Source: Mucidula mucida
Taxonomy: Eukaryota > Basidiomycota > Agaricomycetes > Agaricales > Physalacriaceae
DNA length: 64,000 nucleotides
NCBI GenBank assembly: GCA_015501055.1
Contig: JADNYV010000002.1
Span: 992,001-1,056,000 of the forward strand
Direction: 5' to 3'
Part shown: one piece after another, positions 1-15,672 of the stretch
How positions within the stretch are numbered: position 1 is the stretch's first letter
How the letters are laid out: each line of letters begins with the position of its first letter
Notes under the pieces: model-generated
Database searches by the model: none
Seen by the model: the letters and a program-made list of their open reading frames with translations, nothing else
What the model was told of the DNA's origin: nothing
Translations under genes and position numbers: made by a program

Positions 1-3303
<3,303 letters not shown>

Positions 3304-3838
3304 TACGGCGGTGACGGTAAACGACAGAGAAGTTCGGACTGGGTGACGCGCTGTTGTTGTCCGTATTAAACAAGATGGCAGGGCATACAGTACACGATGA
3401 GAGGGATAATGAGAGCCGCAAACTTTTCGATTACAGAACTGCCCACGTGGGCTTTTCGTGACACGTCAGCGTTAACCATTTCCCCCGGACTCATGGGTAG
3501 ATTCGGTTACTTTGAGCTGTTTAGCACGGTAATGGCGTGGGGAGCCTGCGGACAAGTAGGCATACATTTGTGGGAGAGTGAGAGAGAGCATACGTTACAG
3601 TGACAAGCACGCCATCCTCCGGCCCAGATGGTTGCCAAATATTCGCGTCAATAATGGTTGGGAAACGCAGGGCTACGCGCATATATTCTACTGTTTTTAG
3701 GGTTTCCAAAGCGATATCGATTACATATGTTCCACTCGTTAGATGTATCAAGTCAAGTCAAGCTTTGTGAGTCGAAACACAGCCAAACATTAGCTACTGC
3801 TCAACTTGAGGTCAACTCGTCGTTTCTCGGTACCCATC

Positions 3839-5709
3839 ATGGGGAACAGCTCGTCCTCGTCTGGCAGAGGCCATCACGACGACACCGTCGACTACGGTAG
3901 TCTGGTTTCCCAGGGTGTCTACACCGGGCCAAAGGATTGGAACCAGAGCATTGTCTCGCAGCTCATATGCGCGCGGAAACTGGCGCCATTCTATCGACCG
4001 CTCGAGGATTATGATGAATCCTGGGACGACGACCGTATTCTCGCCGCCCGCAAAGAGTTGCCCGATCCTGAAGCCGCCCAGGACCAGCCATCACGCATTG
4101 AGGCGTCTGCCTCGGTCAAGTCGTCTACTTCGTCCAAACGACCAGCTTTGCAGAAGGATGTCCCGCCTAAAGCCGAGGCCGCCATCTACAGAGGCGCTGT
4201 TGAATGTCCCATCTGCTTTCTTGTAAGTCGCCTCTCCATTGACGCTCGCTGTTCACTCTCAATTACGTCACATCGGCCAGTATTATCCCCCCAACATCAA
4301 CCATTCCCGTTGCTGCGACCACCCCATCTGCACAGAATGCTTTGTCCAGATAAAGCGTAGCGAGCCAACCACTACCCATCTCGTATCAGATCCAGCCGCA
4401 TGCCCCTACTGTGTCCAGGAACATTTCGGTGTTGTTTACAAGCCGCCGCCATGGCGTGCTGGTATTGGCAGTGACGGATCGGTACCTCCGTTTCGTGTTA
4501 TTCCTCTCAATGTCACTCATCCTTGTTGACAGAATCCCCTTTGGACTGATTCTGCAAAGGGATCACAGCAGTCGATAGATAACTCCTCTTATCCGACCCA
4601 TAAGCGACGGCAACAGAGCTACGGTGCTGACAGCCCCGAGGTTGTAACTATAGGTACCTTGTTACCTCTTTGACCCCCCGACATGCACTTACATACAGAT
4701 CAAATCCGTCCGGACTGGGAGGCCAAGCTTGCTGCAGTGAGAGCAGCTGTCACTCGTCGCGCAAACAGACGCATTATTATGCGCCAAGTCGGAGATAGAC
4801 TTATTCCTGTTGGCGTTACAAGTGGCCGCGTGCACGCTCTCACACCAGAGGAAGCCGCTCAAGGCGAAGTCCAAGATAACGGTGGCAGTAGACGGTCACG
4901 TCGACGTCAGCAAAATACTGCCAATCAAGGACTCGAGCAGTACATCGGTATGGGTGGTCAGGATTTGGAGGAGGTGAGATTACTGTGCTACCCTACTTTC
5001 CTCAGTATTGAAAGTTGGCTTGTAGCTCATGGTGATGGAAGCGATGAGGTTGTCCTTGTTGGAGCACGAGGAACAGCAGCGCAAGGAAGCAGAAGAGAAG
5101 AGGAAGAAGACCAGTGAATCGGCCAGCCAGGAAGGCAATTCTTTGGCTCAGGAAGAGCAAATGCCATCGTCAAACGGGGCGGCAACGAGTTCAAGTGGCG
5201 TTATATCGGCCTCCAATGCACCCACTACCCCAACGTCCCGACTGTCCACGTCTTCGTCTCAATCTAAGCGTCGTTCCTTTTTATCCTCGCGCAGTCGCTC
5301 CCCGTCTCCGCCTTCCGGCGAGCCTTCATCATCCTGGCGGAAACGACTGTCGAATCCTAATTCCGCTGCGTATGGTACTCTCAACGCCGCTCTGAGTTCG
5401 ACTACCTCGACAGCGAGTGCCTTTGTTCAATCTTTAGTGGCCGATGATCCATCATCAGAAACGATTCCAACTATAACTGTCGATGCTGCGTCCCCTGTAG
5501 TAGCAGAATCCGCCTCCCGACCAATACCTGTCCATCAAGATTCTGCTGCGTCTCAAGCCTCGGTCAACACAATTGAATCTAATGTCGACGAGGTTTATGA
5601 CAACCTCCCTTCCTCTCCTGAATCAGCTGTCGCGCATGAGCCATTATTAGGCTGCAACGACGACAACTCACATACCCCAGCGAAGGTCCCCGAAGGTTCT
5701 AGAGATTAA
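3839..5709 (+). CDS. SIP5: SIP5-like RING-type protein
   Basis: Orthologue of yeast Sip5, which links the Snf1 kinase to the Glc7/Reg1 phosphatase. Five exons close in frame: 3839-4222, 4281-4481, 4533-4653, 4699-4973, 5026-5709. The N-terminus is MGNSSSSSGRGH, a possible myristoylation start (Gly-2). A split cysteine-rich module follows: CPICFL at the end of exon 1, then C-C-H-P-I-C-x2-C in exon 2 and a final CPYC, giving a RING-like zinc site. Downstream is the family-specific block DWEAKLAAVRAAVTRRANRR (exon 4) and a helical MEAMRLSLLEHEEQQRKE (exon 5), then about 190 residues of Ser/Pro-rich disorder. The Snf1 link is taken from yeast and is inference here. Ubiquitin-ligase activity is possible but not shown. 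Confidence 0.88.
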
Positions 5710-6054
5710 ATTGGGTAAATACTCCTCAAGTTATTTGTTGTACACGCGTTGACGATGACTCTGAGTGTAGTGAAACCTCCTACGCGGCATGACTAACATC
5801 CTGTGGACTTTTACGATCATCACTAGCATCCATTGTAGTTCTTAAACGATAGATCATTCTAGCTCTGTGCACATTATTTAATACTGCTGAGGCCCGTAGC
5901 CTACTACGTTGCACTGGGCAATCGACAATTGACTTCTTCACATCTCACTATTGCTACGCGAATAAAGGAAACCCTAATCTCAGAACCATAGTTCGCTCAC
6001 GTCCCGCTACGTAATCGAGCATCCTTGACTTGTACTTGAACCACGTCAAGCCTC
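5710..6054. other. Intergenic, no gene seen
   Basis: About 345 bp between the SIP5-like stop and the CBP4 start. It is AT-rich, has no open frame of note and no repeat I can support. It should hold the SIP5 3' UTR and the CBP4 promoter. Confidence 0.6.
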
Positions 6055-6645
6055 ATGTCTTACCCTCCGTTTCCTTGGGTCAAAATGACCTTGACCTCTA
6101 TAGGCCGTAAGTATTTGACTCTAATCCTCATGTAGCGGTTTCTCATTCATTCCGTTCCCCGGTTGTTCTCATTCCCGTGCATTACACGCCTCTGTTGCTG
6201 CTTCTTTCCATCTCCCTACATCCCGGATTCTACTTGGCATCCTGTCTGCGGTAATAACGCGGCAGTGATTGGTCTGGGTTATGGACTCATGAAAAGTGCG
6301 CAATATCTTCGATTGTTTGGTTATAATGCCATTAATAGAAAAATAGCGACCGTGCCCACAGAGGAAGAATTGTATAGCGTGGGTCACCCTAGTGCAATGC
6401 TGGCGGACGTAATTAATTGTCCACGTCAATAGCGCATGGCGCCGGATCTTCAGCGTCGAGTAGACGCCAGACGGGCAGCGCGGCTAGCAATGGAGAAAGA
6501 GGCCACGCAGCAAGCCGAAGCGCAGGTAAGTCCTTTTGGGGCCGACGCGTTATGAACTGATGTTAGTCGCGTCGTATAGACTCGTGAAGAGCAAGATCCC
6601 GACTCGCAGAGACCAATATGGACAAATCCCGCGTCGAAGAGATAA
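6055..6645 (+). CDS. CBP4: CBP4-like complex III assembly factor (mitochondrial)
   Basis: Small mitochondrial inner-membrane protein needed for cytochrome b maturation. No exon stands out alone, but five exons splice cleanly: 6055-6106, 6266-6295, 6347-6378, 6433-6525, 6580-6645, giving 90 residues. The product shows the CBP4 pattern: PFPWVKMTL, one membrane helix IGLIGLGYGLMK, then KTTVPTEEELYSRMAPDLQR (matching the family TTPTxEQL..xPELR motif), a basic helix RRVDARRAARLAMEKE and a C-terminal REEQDPDSQRPIWTNP. All four introns are GT-AG; intron 1 is the longest (159 nt). Convergent with the arrestin-like gene. The call rests on motif order recognised by eye, so an HMM search would be a useful confirmation. 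Confidence 0.8.
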
Positions 6646-6799
6646 TAATACAACAAAAAGCAGTTATGTAGCCCGTGTCCGATACACAAAGTACAACATG
6701 CAGCTTTTATTTCAATGCGTACAAAATAACAATATAGCGCGCGTTTAAGATAACCTACACAAAGCATACGACTTACAAACGAATACATGCAATATGATA

Positions 6800-8798
6800 T
6801 CAAGAATCGCCGCTGGCAATCAGTATCCTCGTCGCGGTACTTGACCGATGACGCTTCATTCCAAAGCCCAAGAGATCACTAGAGCGCCGACTCTGCAGCT
6901 CTATACGCGCGAGCTCCTGCTCCCACTCTCTAATGTCGGCGGACCCTCGGGAAGCGCTGGAAGCACTTGTTCCCGAAGTCATGCTATTTGAGCTTGCGGA
7001 ACTGGTACTACCCCCGCTAGGCCCGCTTGTCATCCTCGGGGCATACATGGAATCTCGCGTGCGTATTGGACCGGCACCGCCACTCCCAGTTTCCATTGTT
7101 CCTGGGCGCGAGAACTTGCGCCGCTGGTCTGCGGAGACTTCAAACTTGGTCGCCATGTCGCGCGGGCCGGCACTTGTGTGTGGTCGTCGGGGCGTTTTTG
7201 GTTTCGAGGTAGATGGTCGAACAACGGATGTAGACGCTGAAGAGGAAGAGGGGTCAGCAGGTCGTGATACAGGCCTCTGTGACGTAGAGGCTTGAGTAGG
7301 AGTAGGCGGGAGAGGGACATCGTCGGTAGCTTTTCTCGAACGCCGGGGAGATTTGGATTTTGAACGAGTAGCGTCGCGCTGAGAATCGTTATAATTGGAG
7401 AGTGCGAGCTGTCGTTCGGCGTCATTCGTAGAGACAATGAACAGCTCTTGGTCTTCCAGATCCAGCGACTCTGTCCCGGTGGCGCTCGTGACAATGATCT
7501 GGAGAGATTCAATAACAGATTGACCCCCGAAATGTCGGAGCTGTTACCTTTACACGAACAAAAAACTTTACAGAAATAAACTCGGTCTGTATAGTCTCAC
7601 CAATGGCCCACCGACTGCTTGATTTCGGAACCGGCCATGGAACAGTTAGCGTCTTTGAGAAAATACCGTTCTGATCCCGGCGAAAAGGACCCGCGGATTC
7701 CGTACCCACAACGGGGTGAATGGAAGACCGAGCTCCAGCCTGTTCCACGGAAGATGTGGACGTCGAAGGCCGGTAAGCGTTGGAAGGGAGAAGGGGACGA
7801 TGATCGGTCGCCACAGATGTTGATGAGGAGACGAAAGTATCGGGGGTAATGGTCGGATTTGAGGATAGGAGAGATGACGACGATGCAAGTGTGTTATGAT
7901 ATGGCTCCTGATATGGGGTATGAGTATGCGACGCGGTTTGGCTGGGTGGCGACAAAGCGCTTGGGGTATCTTTGGTATGAATGCGTCGTTCTATGATGGC
8001 ACTGGCGCTGCGAACGACGACAGATGTATCACTGGGAAGCAGATACAGAGCAATAGAGATGAGGTCCATGGGACCGATTGGGGTAGAGGGAGAGATGACG
8101 GTGTAACGGATCCGCGGAGCGCGGGGTTTCGTGGTCTGCTGTTGTAGCGGGGGAATGCCAGACGGAGGGAGGACGCGGGGAAGGAGGTCTGACTGGGGAA
8201 TGTCATAGCGAACAAGAGGAAGATCAGAATGTTTGATTAGTCGAGAGCCGACACCGGTGATGTAGATATGGTTGAGCACTAATTCAAGGGTTGTAAGACC
8301 AGCGGTACTGTGCAAAAGACGTGCTTACCTGCTTCGACACGCCATATACAACGGTACTCGACAAATGACGCGGTACTGTGTCCGCCGACCCTGGCGGGAA
8401 CGGACAGACGGAAGGGTAGCTCCATGTCTCCGACATCTGCATGGTCTTGATCCTCAGGCTTCTCCCAAAGCACCTTGTTGTATTCAGCCAAAACGTTGGA
8501 TTGTAGGACACCCGTGCGTCCGAGCAACAACTCGTAACAGCGCACTGAAATGGATATGGATTTTGTTGGCAACGGCTTGAGGTCGTGATCGAGGCGTGTC
8601 ACGACAACTAGAGGCTCGTCAGCGACCTGCTCGGGCCATCGTCGGGCACACTAACCGCCTTCGACTTTGACCGGCGTCAAACCGAGATAGCCAACGTAGG
8701 GAAAGTAGCGAACACCATTGCCTGCAAACCGTGAGCTCGTCGGCGACGACGACAGCGCAGAACGTACCTTTTGATGAGGCGAGGACCAGACGTACCAT
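6800..8798 (-). CDS. Arrestin-like (ART/PalF type) trafficking adaptor
   Basis: Alpha-arrestin-like protein of 601 residues, expected to recruit a HECT ubiquitin ligase to plasma-membrane cargo. Five exons: 8798-8768, 8721-8656, 8607-8329, 8278-7548, 7498-6800. The short first exon encodes MVRLVLASSK and is the only start that keeps phase with exon 2. The arrestin fold is visible as RLDHDLKPLPTKSISISVRC, ELPFRLSVPARVGGHST (residues about 35-110) and a second beta domain with PRIRYTVISPSTPIGPMDLI. A Ser/Thr-rich loop separates it from a strand block ending SVKFFVRVK. The last exon (233 codons) is low-complexity and Ser/Thr/Arg-rich, a likely phosphoregulated tail. No PPxY motif was noticed by eye. 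Divergent from the SLC35F6-like gene, 177 bp apart. Confidence 0.82.
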
Positions 8799-8975
8799 CA
8801 AGGCTTAGAGGAGAACCACCGCGCAAGAGGGAACGACATGTATTAAGTACAAATTCAGTGTTCTCTTCTCGAATTACCCAGGAATTTACATAATAGCCTA
8901 TTATTTACCTCATTAGTCGGCTTGCCTGTTAAGGCCCCTCTACTCAGCCTCTACTCTCCTCTACCTCCTCCCACC

Positions 8976-10904
8976 ATGCCCGCAGTTATGCACCGTCTCT
9001 TTATTCCTACCCTTTTGGCGGGAATGATTATTACTGTATGGACCCCCCTTGCACACCGTTATCCGCTGCTAACACCTATGACAGGGCTCCAGCAATTCCC
9101 TCTGGAGCAAGTGGCAGGTGTGTCCATTCTAGTTCCAGTCCGACCCTATTGGACATGTTTGTAGGATATGCAATGTGTGGAGAACTGCAATTCAGAAGAC
9201 GAGAGCCAACGTGTTCTTTATGAACAGCCCGTTTGGCAGACTCTACAGATGTTTGGTTCGTACCGCACTTCCCCATGTGTCACATTATACTTAAGCCATC
9301 ATTCAATCATAGTCGGAGAGATGCTGTGTGAGCATATTCCTGTTCCGTTGCTTCATCTTACTCACCAGCGCTACTTTTCAAGGCTTCCTTCCCGTTCTGT
9401 ATACGTGGATAAGCGCGCGCCGTTCTTCCCCCGTTTATCTAGCCGAAGACTCTCAGCTTCTCGCTCACAAGGATCTAACTCTATCTGGTTTCAAGGTAAT
9501 GTTACTATGGATTCCGGCGGCATGTGACCTTACTGGGACAACCGTACGTCGCGTTCAGCCTACTGATGGTTTGATATCTCCGACGCGTTCTTCAGATGAT
9601 GAATATTGGACTCTTGTATACCCCAGTCTCGATCTACCAAATGACCCGTGGTGCTCTTGTTCTTTTTGTCGGCTTCCTCAGTGTCGTCTTCCTTCGTCGC
9701 CGCCTCTGGTTATATCAGTACGTGATCCCGCTATCTGCATAGACATAGTTACGCAACCCTCTCACAGATGGGTGTCCCTCATCATTGTCATGGCCGGAAT
9801 TGGGCTAGTAGGTTTCAGCGGGTCTTTGATCAAAGAAGCTACCAAGGAATCTATCGGACAATACCTTGCGCGGCCTGCCTATGGCAGCAATGCGCCAGAA
9901 CCTATTGACAGGCCAGAGGCCACCGCCGTGCTTGTTGGTAAACGATCTTCCTTCTCGTATCGCAGAGGGCTCCTTACACATTTATAGGCGTGTTTTTCAT
10001 TCTCTTTGCCCAAATCTTGTAAGCCCACTTGCCGCCATCAAGCTGTGAAGCAATTTAACCCAACCTGTTTATCTCTTTAGCACTGCAACCCAGTTCGTTG
10101 TTGAAGGTTAGTTTTTAGACCTTTATCACCAAACATGGCTTAATCCAATCACAGAGAAAATTATGGGTTCGTGATTGTCTATCTTACATTAAAAGTATCC
10201 TGAAAGGGTTCTTCAGGTGTGTACGCTGTGCCTCCGCTTGTTGCTGTTGGTTGGGAAGGTTTCTTTGGGGCGCTCACGATTCTTCTGATATTGCCCATAC
10301 TTGCTCTTCCTTCTATTACTGCAAAGACGCCGTTCTTCGACATCCCCCGCGGTTGGAGACAAATGATCAACACACCCAGCGTCTTGTACTCGGGAATCGC
10401 CGTTGCCTGCAGCATTGCACTATTCAATTACTTTGGACTCAGCGTTACGAGACACGTCAGTGCGACAGCCCGCTCTTTGACTGACAGTTGTAGGACCCTT
10501 GCAATCTGGATCATCAGTCTGGGACTCGGTTGGGAGAAACTGTTGTTCCCTGTCTCGCTTCTTCAGATACTTGGTTTCAGCTTGCTTGTGTAAGTCTTCA
10601 TGGAAGAAACACTTGTTCATTTTCTGACCATCTCTCTCTACAGTTACGGAACGGTGCTCATCACTTCTTTGTGGCTACTATATCGGACTAATCATCTTCT
10701 TGTTAGTTCATGTTCAACGGGCTTGTCCGCGCACCATTCTGTCTGGCCCCACACGTCGACACTGAGGTGGAACGTGATGCAGAAGAAGCAGAAGGGCTTC
10801 TATCATCTCCGCTCGATGAAACGGCCACACTTCCCGCTGACCTAGGTCAAAGCGGTTACGATGTTGTCCCAGACGGCCAACACAAGAAGACGCTGTCCAC
10901 ATGA
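8976..10904 (+). CDS. SLC35F6-like drug/metabolite-superfamily transporter
   Basis: Multi-pass membrane protein related to human SLC35F6 (nucleotide-sugar-transporter fold). The ATG at 8976 sits in a good context (CCACCATGCC) and begins MPAVMHRLFIPTLLAGMIITG. Conserved landmarks follow the human order: SSNSLWSKWQ, VGEMLC, WIPAACDLTGTT, an MNIGLLYTPVSIYQMTRGA helix, VFFILFAQIF, VGWEGFFGALTILLIL, FNYFGLSVTRHVSATARSL and WIISLGLGWEKLLF. The C-terminal tail is acidic and cytosolic-looking (EAEGLLSSPLDE), ending at a stop at 10902-10904. About ten short introns break the frame, several inside helices. Substrate and compartment cannot be told from sequence; the human protein is reported in lysosomes and mitochondria. 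Confidence 0.85.
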
Positions 10905-11070
10905 TCTTCAGCATAGAGTGCTGTTGTGTATCTTGGTTCCCTGCCGCTATTTACATGACGCGATATTGTATAGTCTACTTAGGTGGGACATAATAATCAT
11001 GTTCATTACAGACACGGTGATATCTCGGATGTTGTTAACGCGAGTTGAGATGACCTCTCTAATTCAGCTG

Positions 11071-12671
11071 CTAATCGCTGTCGGATTCGTCGTCGCTATC
11101 GGAAGATCTCTCTTCAGTTTCCAAAACGAGGCGCTCTAGTTGAACAAGACTCCAACCAACGGCATCTTTCAACATTTCTGCGTGGCGAACTGAGTCACTC
11201 AAGTCGACAAGGTCTTCGTCTCTGTCCATACAGTGAGTGGACAGTCGGTAAACTCAAAAAACTTCGTACACAACGTGAGTTTGGACCCATACACAGAAAT
11301 CGGTAACCCAAATTTTACTGTAAATATAATAGACCTCATGGTGATCCAGGATATCCTTCATTTCCAGAAGTCCACGAGTGACCATGCGAACGCCTTGGGA
11401 AAGAATGTTGGAAACGTCTGCTCGACATTTCTCGGCGAGGGCAAAGGATCGATAGAGCGGAAAGGCCAAACACCGTCTATACGATGGAATCAGAGTTGAT
11501 TCTATATCAGCTGGTGTGATGTCCTTTGAGGCTGCTAAATCTAGAGAATCTTGATAGGGTGGCGGGTCCAGCGCGGAAAACGAAGGTGTCATGGAACAGA
11601 TAGTCCAAGCGCTCTCGGGGGTTGGGTCATGCTGCGTTGTTCTCGCATCATAGGCGTATGAAAACAAGAGGGTGACCAGGGTGAGGTATAGTTGGCGTTC
11701 TTCTGCTGCTGAGGCGAGAACTGGTCACGCGCCAAAGTTAGAGATGACATATGATGAGTTGGCGCAGAGACGTACATTCAACTCGAGGTAGATTGAGCAT
11801 AGCGAGCTTTTCGGCCTCTGTGAACTCAAAGTTTTGTGTAGTGCGAAGATACGGGCTTTCCAATGCAATGAGTTCGTCAATAACCTCCGGGTCAGCAAAG
11901 TCAGCCCTAAGACGTTGAGTTTGAAGGTTAATTTACGAGACAATCGGACGTACATGTAATATTCTTCATCCCATTTGTCGTCTTCGTGTTTGATCCTTCG
12001 TATGCGCCTCTCAGCTGGGCTCAAGGTTTCGGCATCAGGACCTAGCTCGTTGACTTCGTTTTCGGTATAAGAAATGTGCTGTAAATAACCAGAATGTCTG
12101 TTCAGAAAGCCGTAACGAGATACATCCTCTATTCGGAAGGATGCCATAGGTCCAGGGATTTCTTGGGGAAATTGCCAGTCGTTATTTGCGCCTATGAATT
12201 TGAGTAAGCCTTTATTAGAGGAACGAGAATGTCTTACCTTCCAGGATGCCATCATCCAAAGAGACTCTGTCCATAGACGACGAAAGCTCATCATCCAAGA
12301 CTTCGATCGTAGGTGTATGTTTTGAGGGGCGTGGCGCCAATAATTTAGCCATCAAGTCTAGATCTTTGAATTCCTGACCGCGGTTCTCTTTGGTGAGAGT
12401 CACAATGATGAGTCCGGGGCCTGGGTCATACTTCGCTGAAGAGTTGTCGTCGTCGAGGATAGGGTAGGCAAAGTTCAACCGTAGAAAGTATGGGTTTACG
12501 TGAAGCGTGAAGAGCGTTTCGTCTACATTCACTTCAATGTCGGACGCCTAGAAAGAATTCAACGATATGTTCTCAGCATTTTAGCACGACACTGACACGA
12601 ATCGATGGACAATAAACTGAAATTATGACGGATTCATCCGTTTGGCTACAAGTAAACCTTGGTGTGATCAT
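11071..12671 (-). CDS. SHQ1: SHQ1, H/ACA RNP assembly chaperone
   Basis: Chaperone that holds the pseudouridine synthase Cbf5/dyskerin before H/ACA snoRNP and telomerase assembly. Six exons: 12671-12597, 12547-12238, 12191-11954, 11906-11776, 11720-11270, 11221-11071, giving 451 residues. The N-terminal CS domain is clear: [20 protein letters not shown] then [20 protein letters not shown]. The Shq1-specific domain follows, with [13 protein letters not shown], a helical repeat [16 protein letters not shown], and [18 protein letters not shown]...DFCVWVQ, matching yeast and human SHQ1 in order. The C-terminus is acidic ([11 protein letters not shown]). Exon 5 uses the donor at 11269 (GTACGA) because only that keeps phase. 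Divergent from TRP2 with 112 bp between starts; convergent with the SLC35F6-like gene. Confidence 0.93.
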
Positions 12672-12783
12672 GATGGTGAGCTCAGAGTTGTTGAATTTTT
12701 TGATCGCTTGCACGAGTCACGCCCCTGTCCCTGTCTAAACTCAATCCATCACTTGCAACGGACACGTCCTTCGGTCAAGGAAA

Positions 12784-14539
12784 ATGAATACAAAAGTCAG
12801 CATTATTCATCTTTGTACGCGCCATTTCCTCAAGTACGTGTACGACAGGACCTACCCGCTTATCCGTCGCTGGAGGCCGTCAAAAAGCTCATTGTTACTG
12901 AAGGCAAAGGAAACTGTGTACCAGTCTACGTGGAACTACCTGCAGACCTCATCACACCGTGTATGGCGTACCTGCGGATCGCAAAAGATTCCAAGTATAG
13001 CTTTCTGCTCGAATCTGTGGTTGGAGGAGAAAGCGTTGCTCGGTATAGTTTCATCGGCGCTGGTACGTAGACGGATTAGAGCACTCCAGCCTACTTATCT
13101 GCTCTAGATCCTTTCAAAGTCATCAAAACTGGACCTCATGAAGAGATCCAAGGCGACCCTATGACTATTCTGCAGAAGGAGTTATCCCTCTATCATTATG
13201 TTAAGATTCCCGAAATCCCAACATTCACTGGTGGATCCATAGGCTACGTGTCATACGACTGCATCCAACACTTTGAACCCAAAACAGCATGTGAACTCGA
13301 GGACGTCTTGCAGATCCCAGAAGCCGTGTTCATGCTCGTCGATACCCTCGTCGTCTACGACCATATATTCCAAAATCTGAAGGTGATATCACACGTCTTC
13401 TGTCCCAAGAACTCTGGTGGTGACTTGGCCTTCATCTACGACACTGCAGTCTCGAAGGCACGACGACTGGCGAAAGCCCTTCTCATCACAACAACACCAG
13501 AACCTGTTCAGCGACCTATCACGACATTAGGAGGGGAGGGTGTGTCAAATGTGGGGAAGGAAGGCTACGAGGCCTTCGTTACCAAGCTGAAGAAGCACAT
13601 CGTTGCCGGTGATATTATACAAGCTGTCCCTTCCCAGAGGCTCTCCCGGCCCACCGACTTGCACCCCTTCAACGCGTACCGTCATCTGCGGCAGGTTAAT
13701 CCAAGTCCGTACATGTTCTATCTCGATTGTGGAGATTTCCAGTTTGTCGGTGCAAGTCCGGAAACCCTGTGTAAAGTCGAGAAGAGCGTCGTGTTCAATC
13801 ATGCCATTGCTGGTACGACGCGGCGTGGTGCTACTCCTGAGGGTACATTTTCCATTGTAAATCCTTGGCTGAAATTGACGAGTTCATAGAGGACGCGAAA
13901 CTGGGAGCCCTTCTATCGGCCTCGGAGAAAGACCGTGCCGAACATATAATGCTTGTTGATCTAGCACGAAACGACGTGAACCGTATTTGTGACCCTAAAA
14001 CCGTAAAGGTGGATCATCTTATGAGGGTAGAAAAGTTCAGTCATGTTATGCACTTGACTTCGCAAATTTCTGGTACGCTTCGAGAAGGGATGACGAGGTT
14101 AGGGTTTCCCTTGTCCTGAATGTAACAAGCTGATTTCACTAACCTAGATTTGACGCATTCCGCTCCATATTCCCCGCCGGAACGGTGTCTGGTGCACCAA
14201 AAATCAAGGCAATCGAGATCATATCTTCTCTAGAAAAGGAGCGTCGCGGTGTATATGCAGGAGCCGTTGGGCGGTTTGACTTTGCTGACGATGAGATGGA
14301 CACTTGCATTGCAATTCGCACGATGACATTCAAAGATGGTGTCGCTTATCTTCAAGCTGGTGGCGGTATTGTGTTTGATAGTGACGAAGAAGAAGAGTAT
14401 ACAGAGACGATCAACAAGTTGAAGGCTAATGTCAGGGCACTATCCCAAGCTGAGCGTGAGTGATCCATTCTTGACCAAGTGTGTTCAGTCTAACGATGTC
14501 ATCTTAGAATACTGGTATGATGTCCAGCAAAGTCGATAG
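12784..14539 (+). CDS. TRP2: Anthranilate synthase component I
   Basis: Converts chorismate to anthranilate with ammonia supplied by the separate TrpG-type glutaminase: first committed step of tryptophan synthesis. Six exons: 12784-12795, 12849-13062, 13108-13842, 13890-14097, 14148-14455, 14508-14539, giving 502 residues. Exon 1 is only 12 nt (MNTK); it is chosen because AAA/GTCAGC is the first donor that joins the conserved frame in phase. Visible blocks: the feedback region [33 protein letters not shown], the catalytic [45 protein letters not shown], and [18 protein letters not shown] with the Mg2+/chorismate site. All are intact. The last exon adds only [11 protein letters not shown] longer in-frame N-terminus starting further upstream cannot be excluded. 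Confidence 0.95.
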
Positions 14540-14602
14540 CTCTGTAGCGCCTGAAGGATATTAACGAATATATTATATATAAGATGCGAAAGTGGGGCAA
14601 GG

Positions 14603-15672
14603 TCACTGTACTGAGTGCTTGTTATCGCTCTCCTCCTCGTAATATGCCTCCCCGTCATCGTCCTCGTAGTCCTCCGATATCTCATTGCCCTGTGCATCAA
14701 CCTGAACCCGACGAAGTTGATCCAAGTCCGCGTCCTCGTCATGAATCTTGATTTCGGGATCAACTCGTTCACTTGGTGGAACGAGGCCGTCTACAAATTC
14801 GTGGAAGACTTTGCCTCGTTCGTCAATTCCAGCCCTGGCCGCCATACTGAGGATACCACATATCAACTCGGCAGTGCGTGTGCTTTCATCGTTGGCGGGT
14901 ATAGCGTACATGACAAGGCGGGGATCCACGTTGGAGTCAATAATGCCAATTGTAGGAACGTGTTCGACGGCGCATTCGCGAACAGCGTTAAGATTTGCAA
15001 GGGGATTGAGTATGATGACAAGGTCGGGCACAACTTTTTGAGTTTCAACGGTGGTTTCGCCGAACATTTGGAACTTGTTGGTTAAAGTTCCGGGAAGCCA
15101 TCGTTCACCGACATGGTAGCCCAGGGGGCCGACGCGGGCTGCGGCTTTTTCCACTATAGGCCGGAGGTCGGGACGGGTGCCGACGAAAACAATTTGTCCG
15201 CCTTCGTAGGCGATAGCGCGTGTTACTTTTGCGGCGCGACGGAGGAGGGGTAGGGTATGCTCCATGTCAATGAGAGTCACGCCTGCGCGGGTGCCATACG
15301 CGTAGGGCATAAAGTTGGGGTTCATGATTTGGGTTGCATGACCGAAATGGGCGCCACAGGCGAGGAGCGCGGAGAGGGTCGGCTCTGAGGGTGGCCGATG
15401 CAGTCCATCTCTTATGGTCCAAGTGTTGTCCTTTTGTTGGTCAGAGCCATACTGCATCATGGAATTGACTGGTAGATGTTGAGCAGGTCGAGCATGGTAG
15501 ACGAGGATGGCATACCGAGAACGCGACGGTCGTTGCGGAGCTCTTGCAAGTCATTCCATGTAATCTCCTGGACATCTGGTTCGTCTAGAGTAAGGTCCGT
15601 GTTGACTTGTCTACTCCCGCGCGGCAACGAGGGCCGCGGACGGAGCGACACTCTTCGTGCAGCGCGTAGCAT
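14603..15672 (-). CDS. MRP4: Mitochondrial small-subunit ribosomal protein uS2m (MRP4)
   Basis: Component of the mitochondrial small ribosomal subunit. The start MLRAARRVSLRPRPSLPRGS at 15672 is a typical Arg/Ser-rich targeting peptide. The body carries the S2 signature: LLACGAHFGHATQIMNPNF, YGTRAGVTLIDMEHTLPLLR, IVFVGTRP, GYHVGERWLPGTLTN, PDLVIILNPLANLNAVREC and IGIIDSNVDPRLVMYAIPAND. A helical acidic tail ends ..EESDNKHSVQ. Best model is two exons, 15672-15516 and 15468-14603 (340 residues), joined by a 47-nt GT-AG intron, which removes a TGA met when reading straight through. Divergent from SSB. Confidence 0.92.

Noticed and set aside
14100..14112. GTTAGGGTTTCCC, telomere-like
   Set aside because: Simply the 5' end of a TRP2 intron; not repeated.
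14603..15460. Separate gene starting MMQYGSDQQK within uS2m
   Set aside because: The part before it supplies the targeting peptide and joins in phase through a short intron; one gene is simpler.
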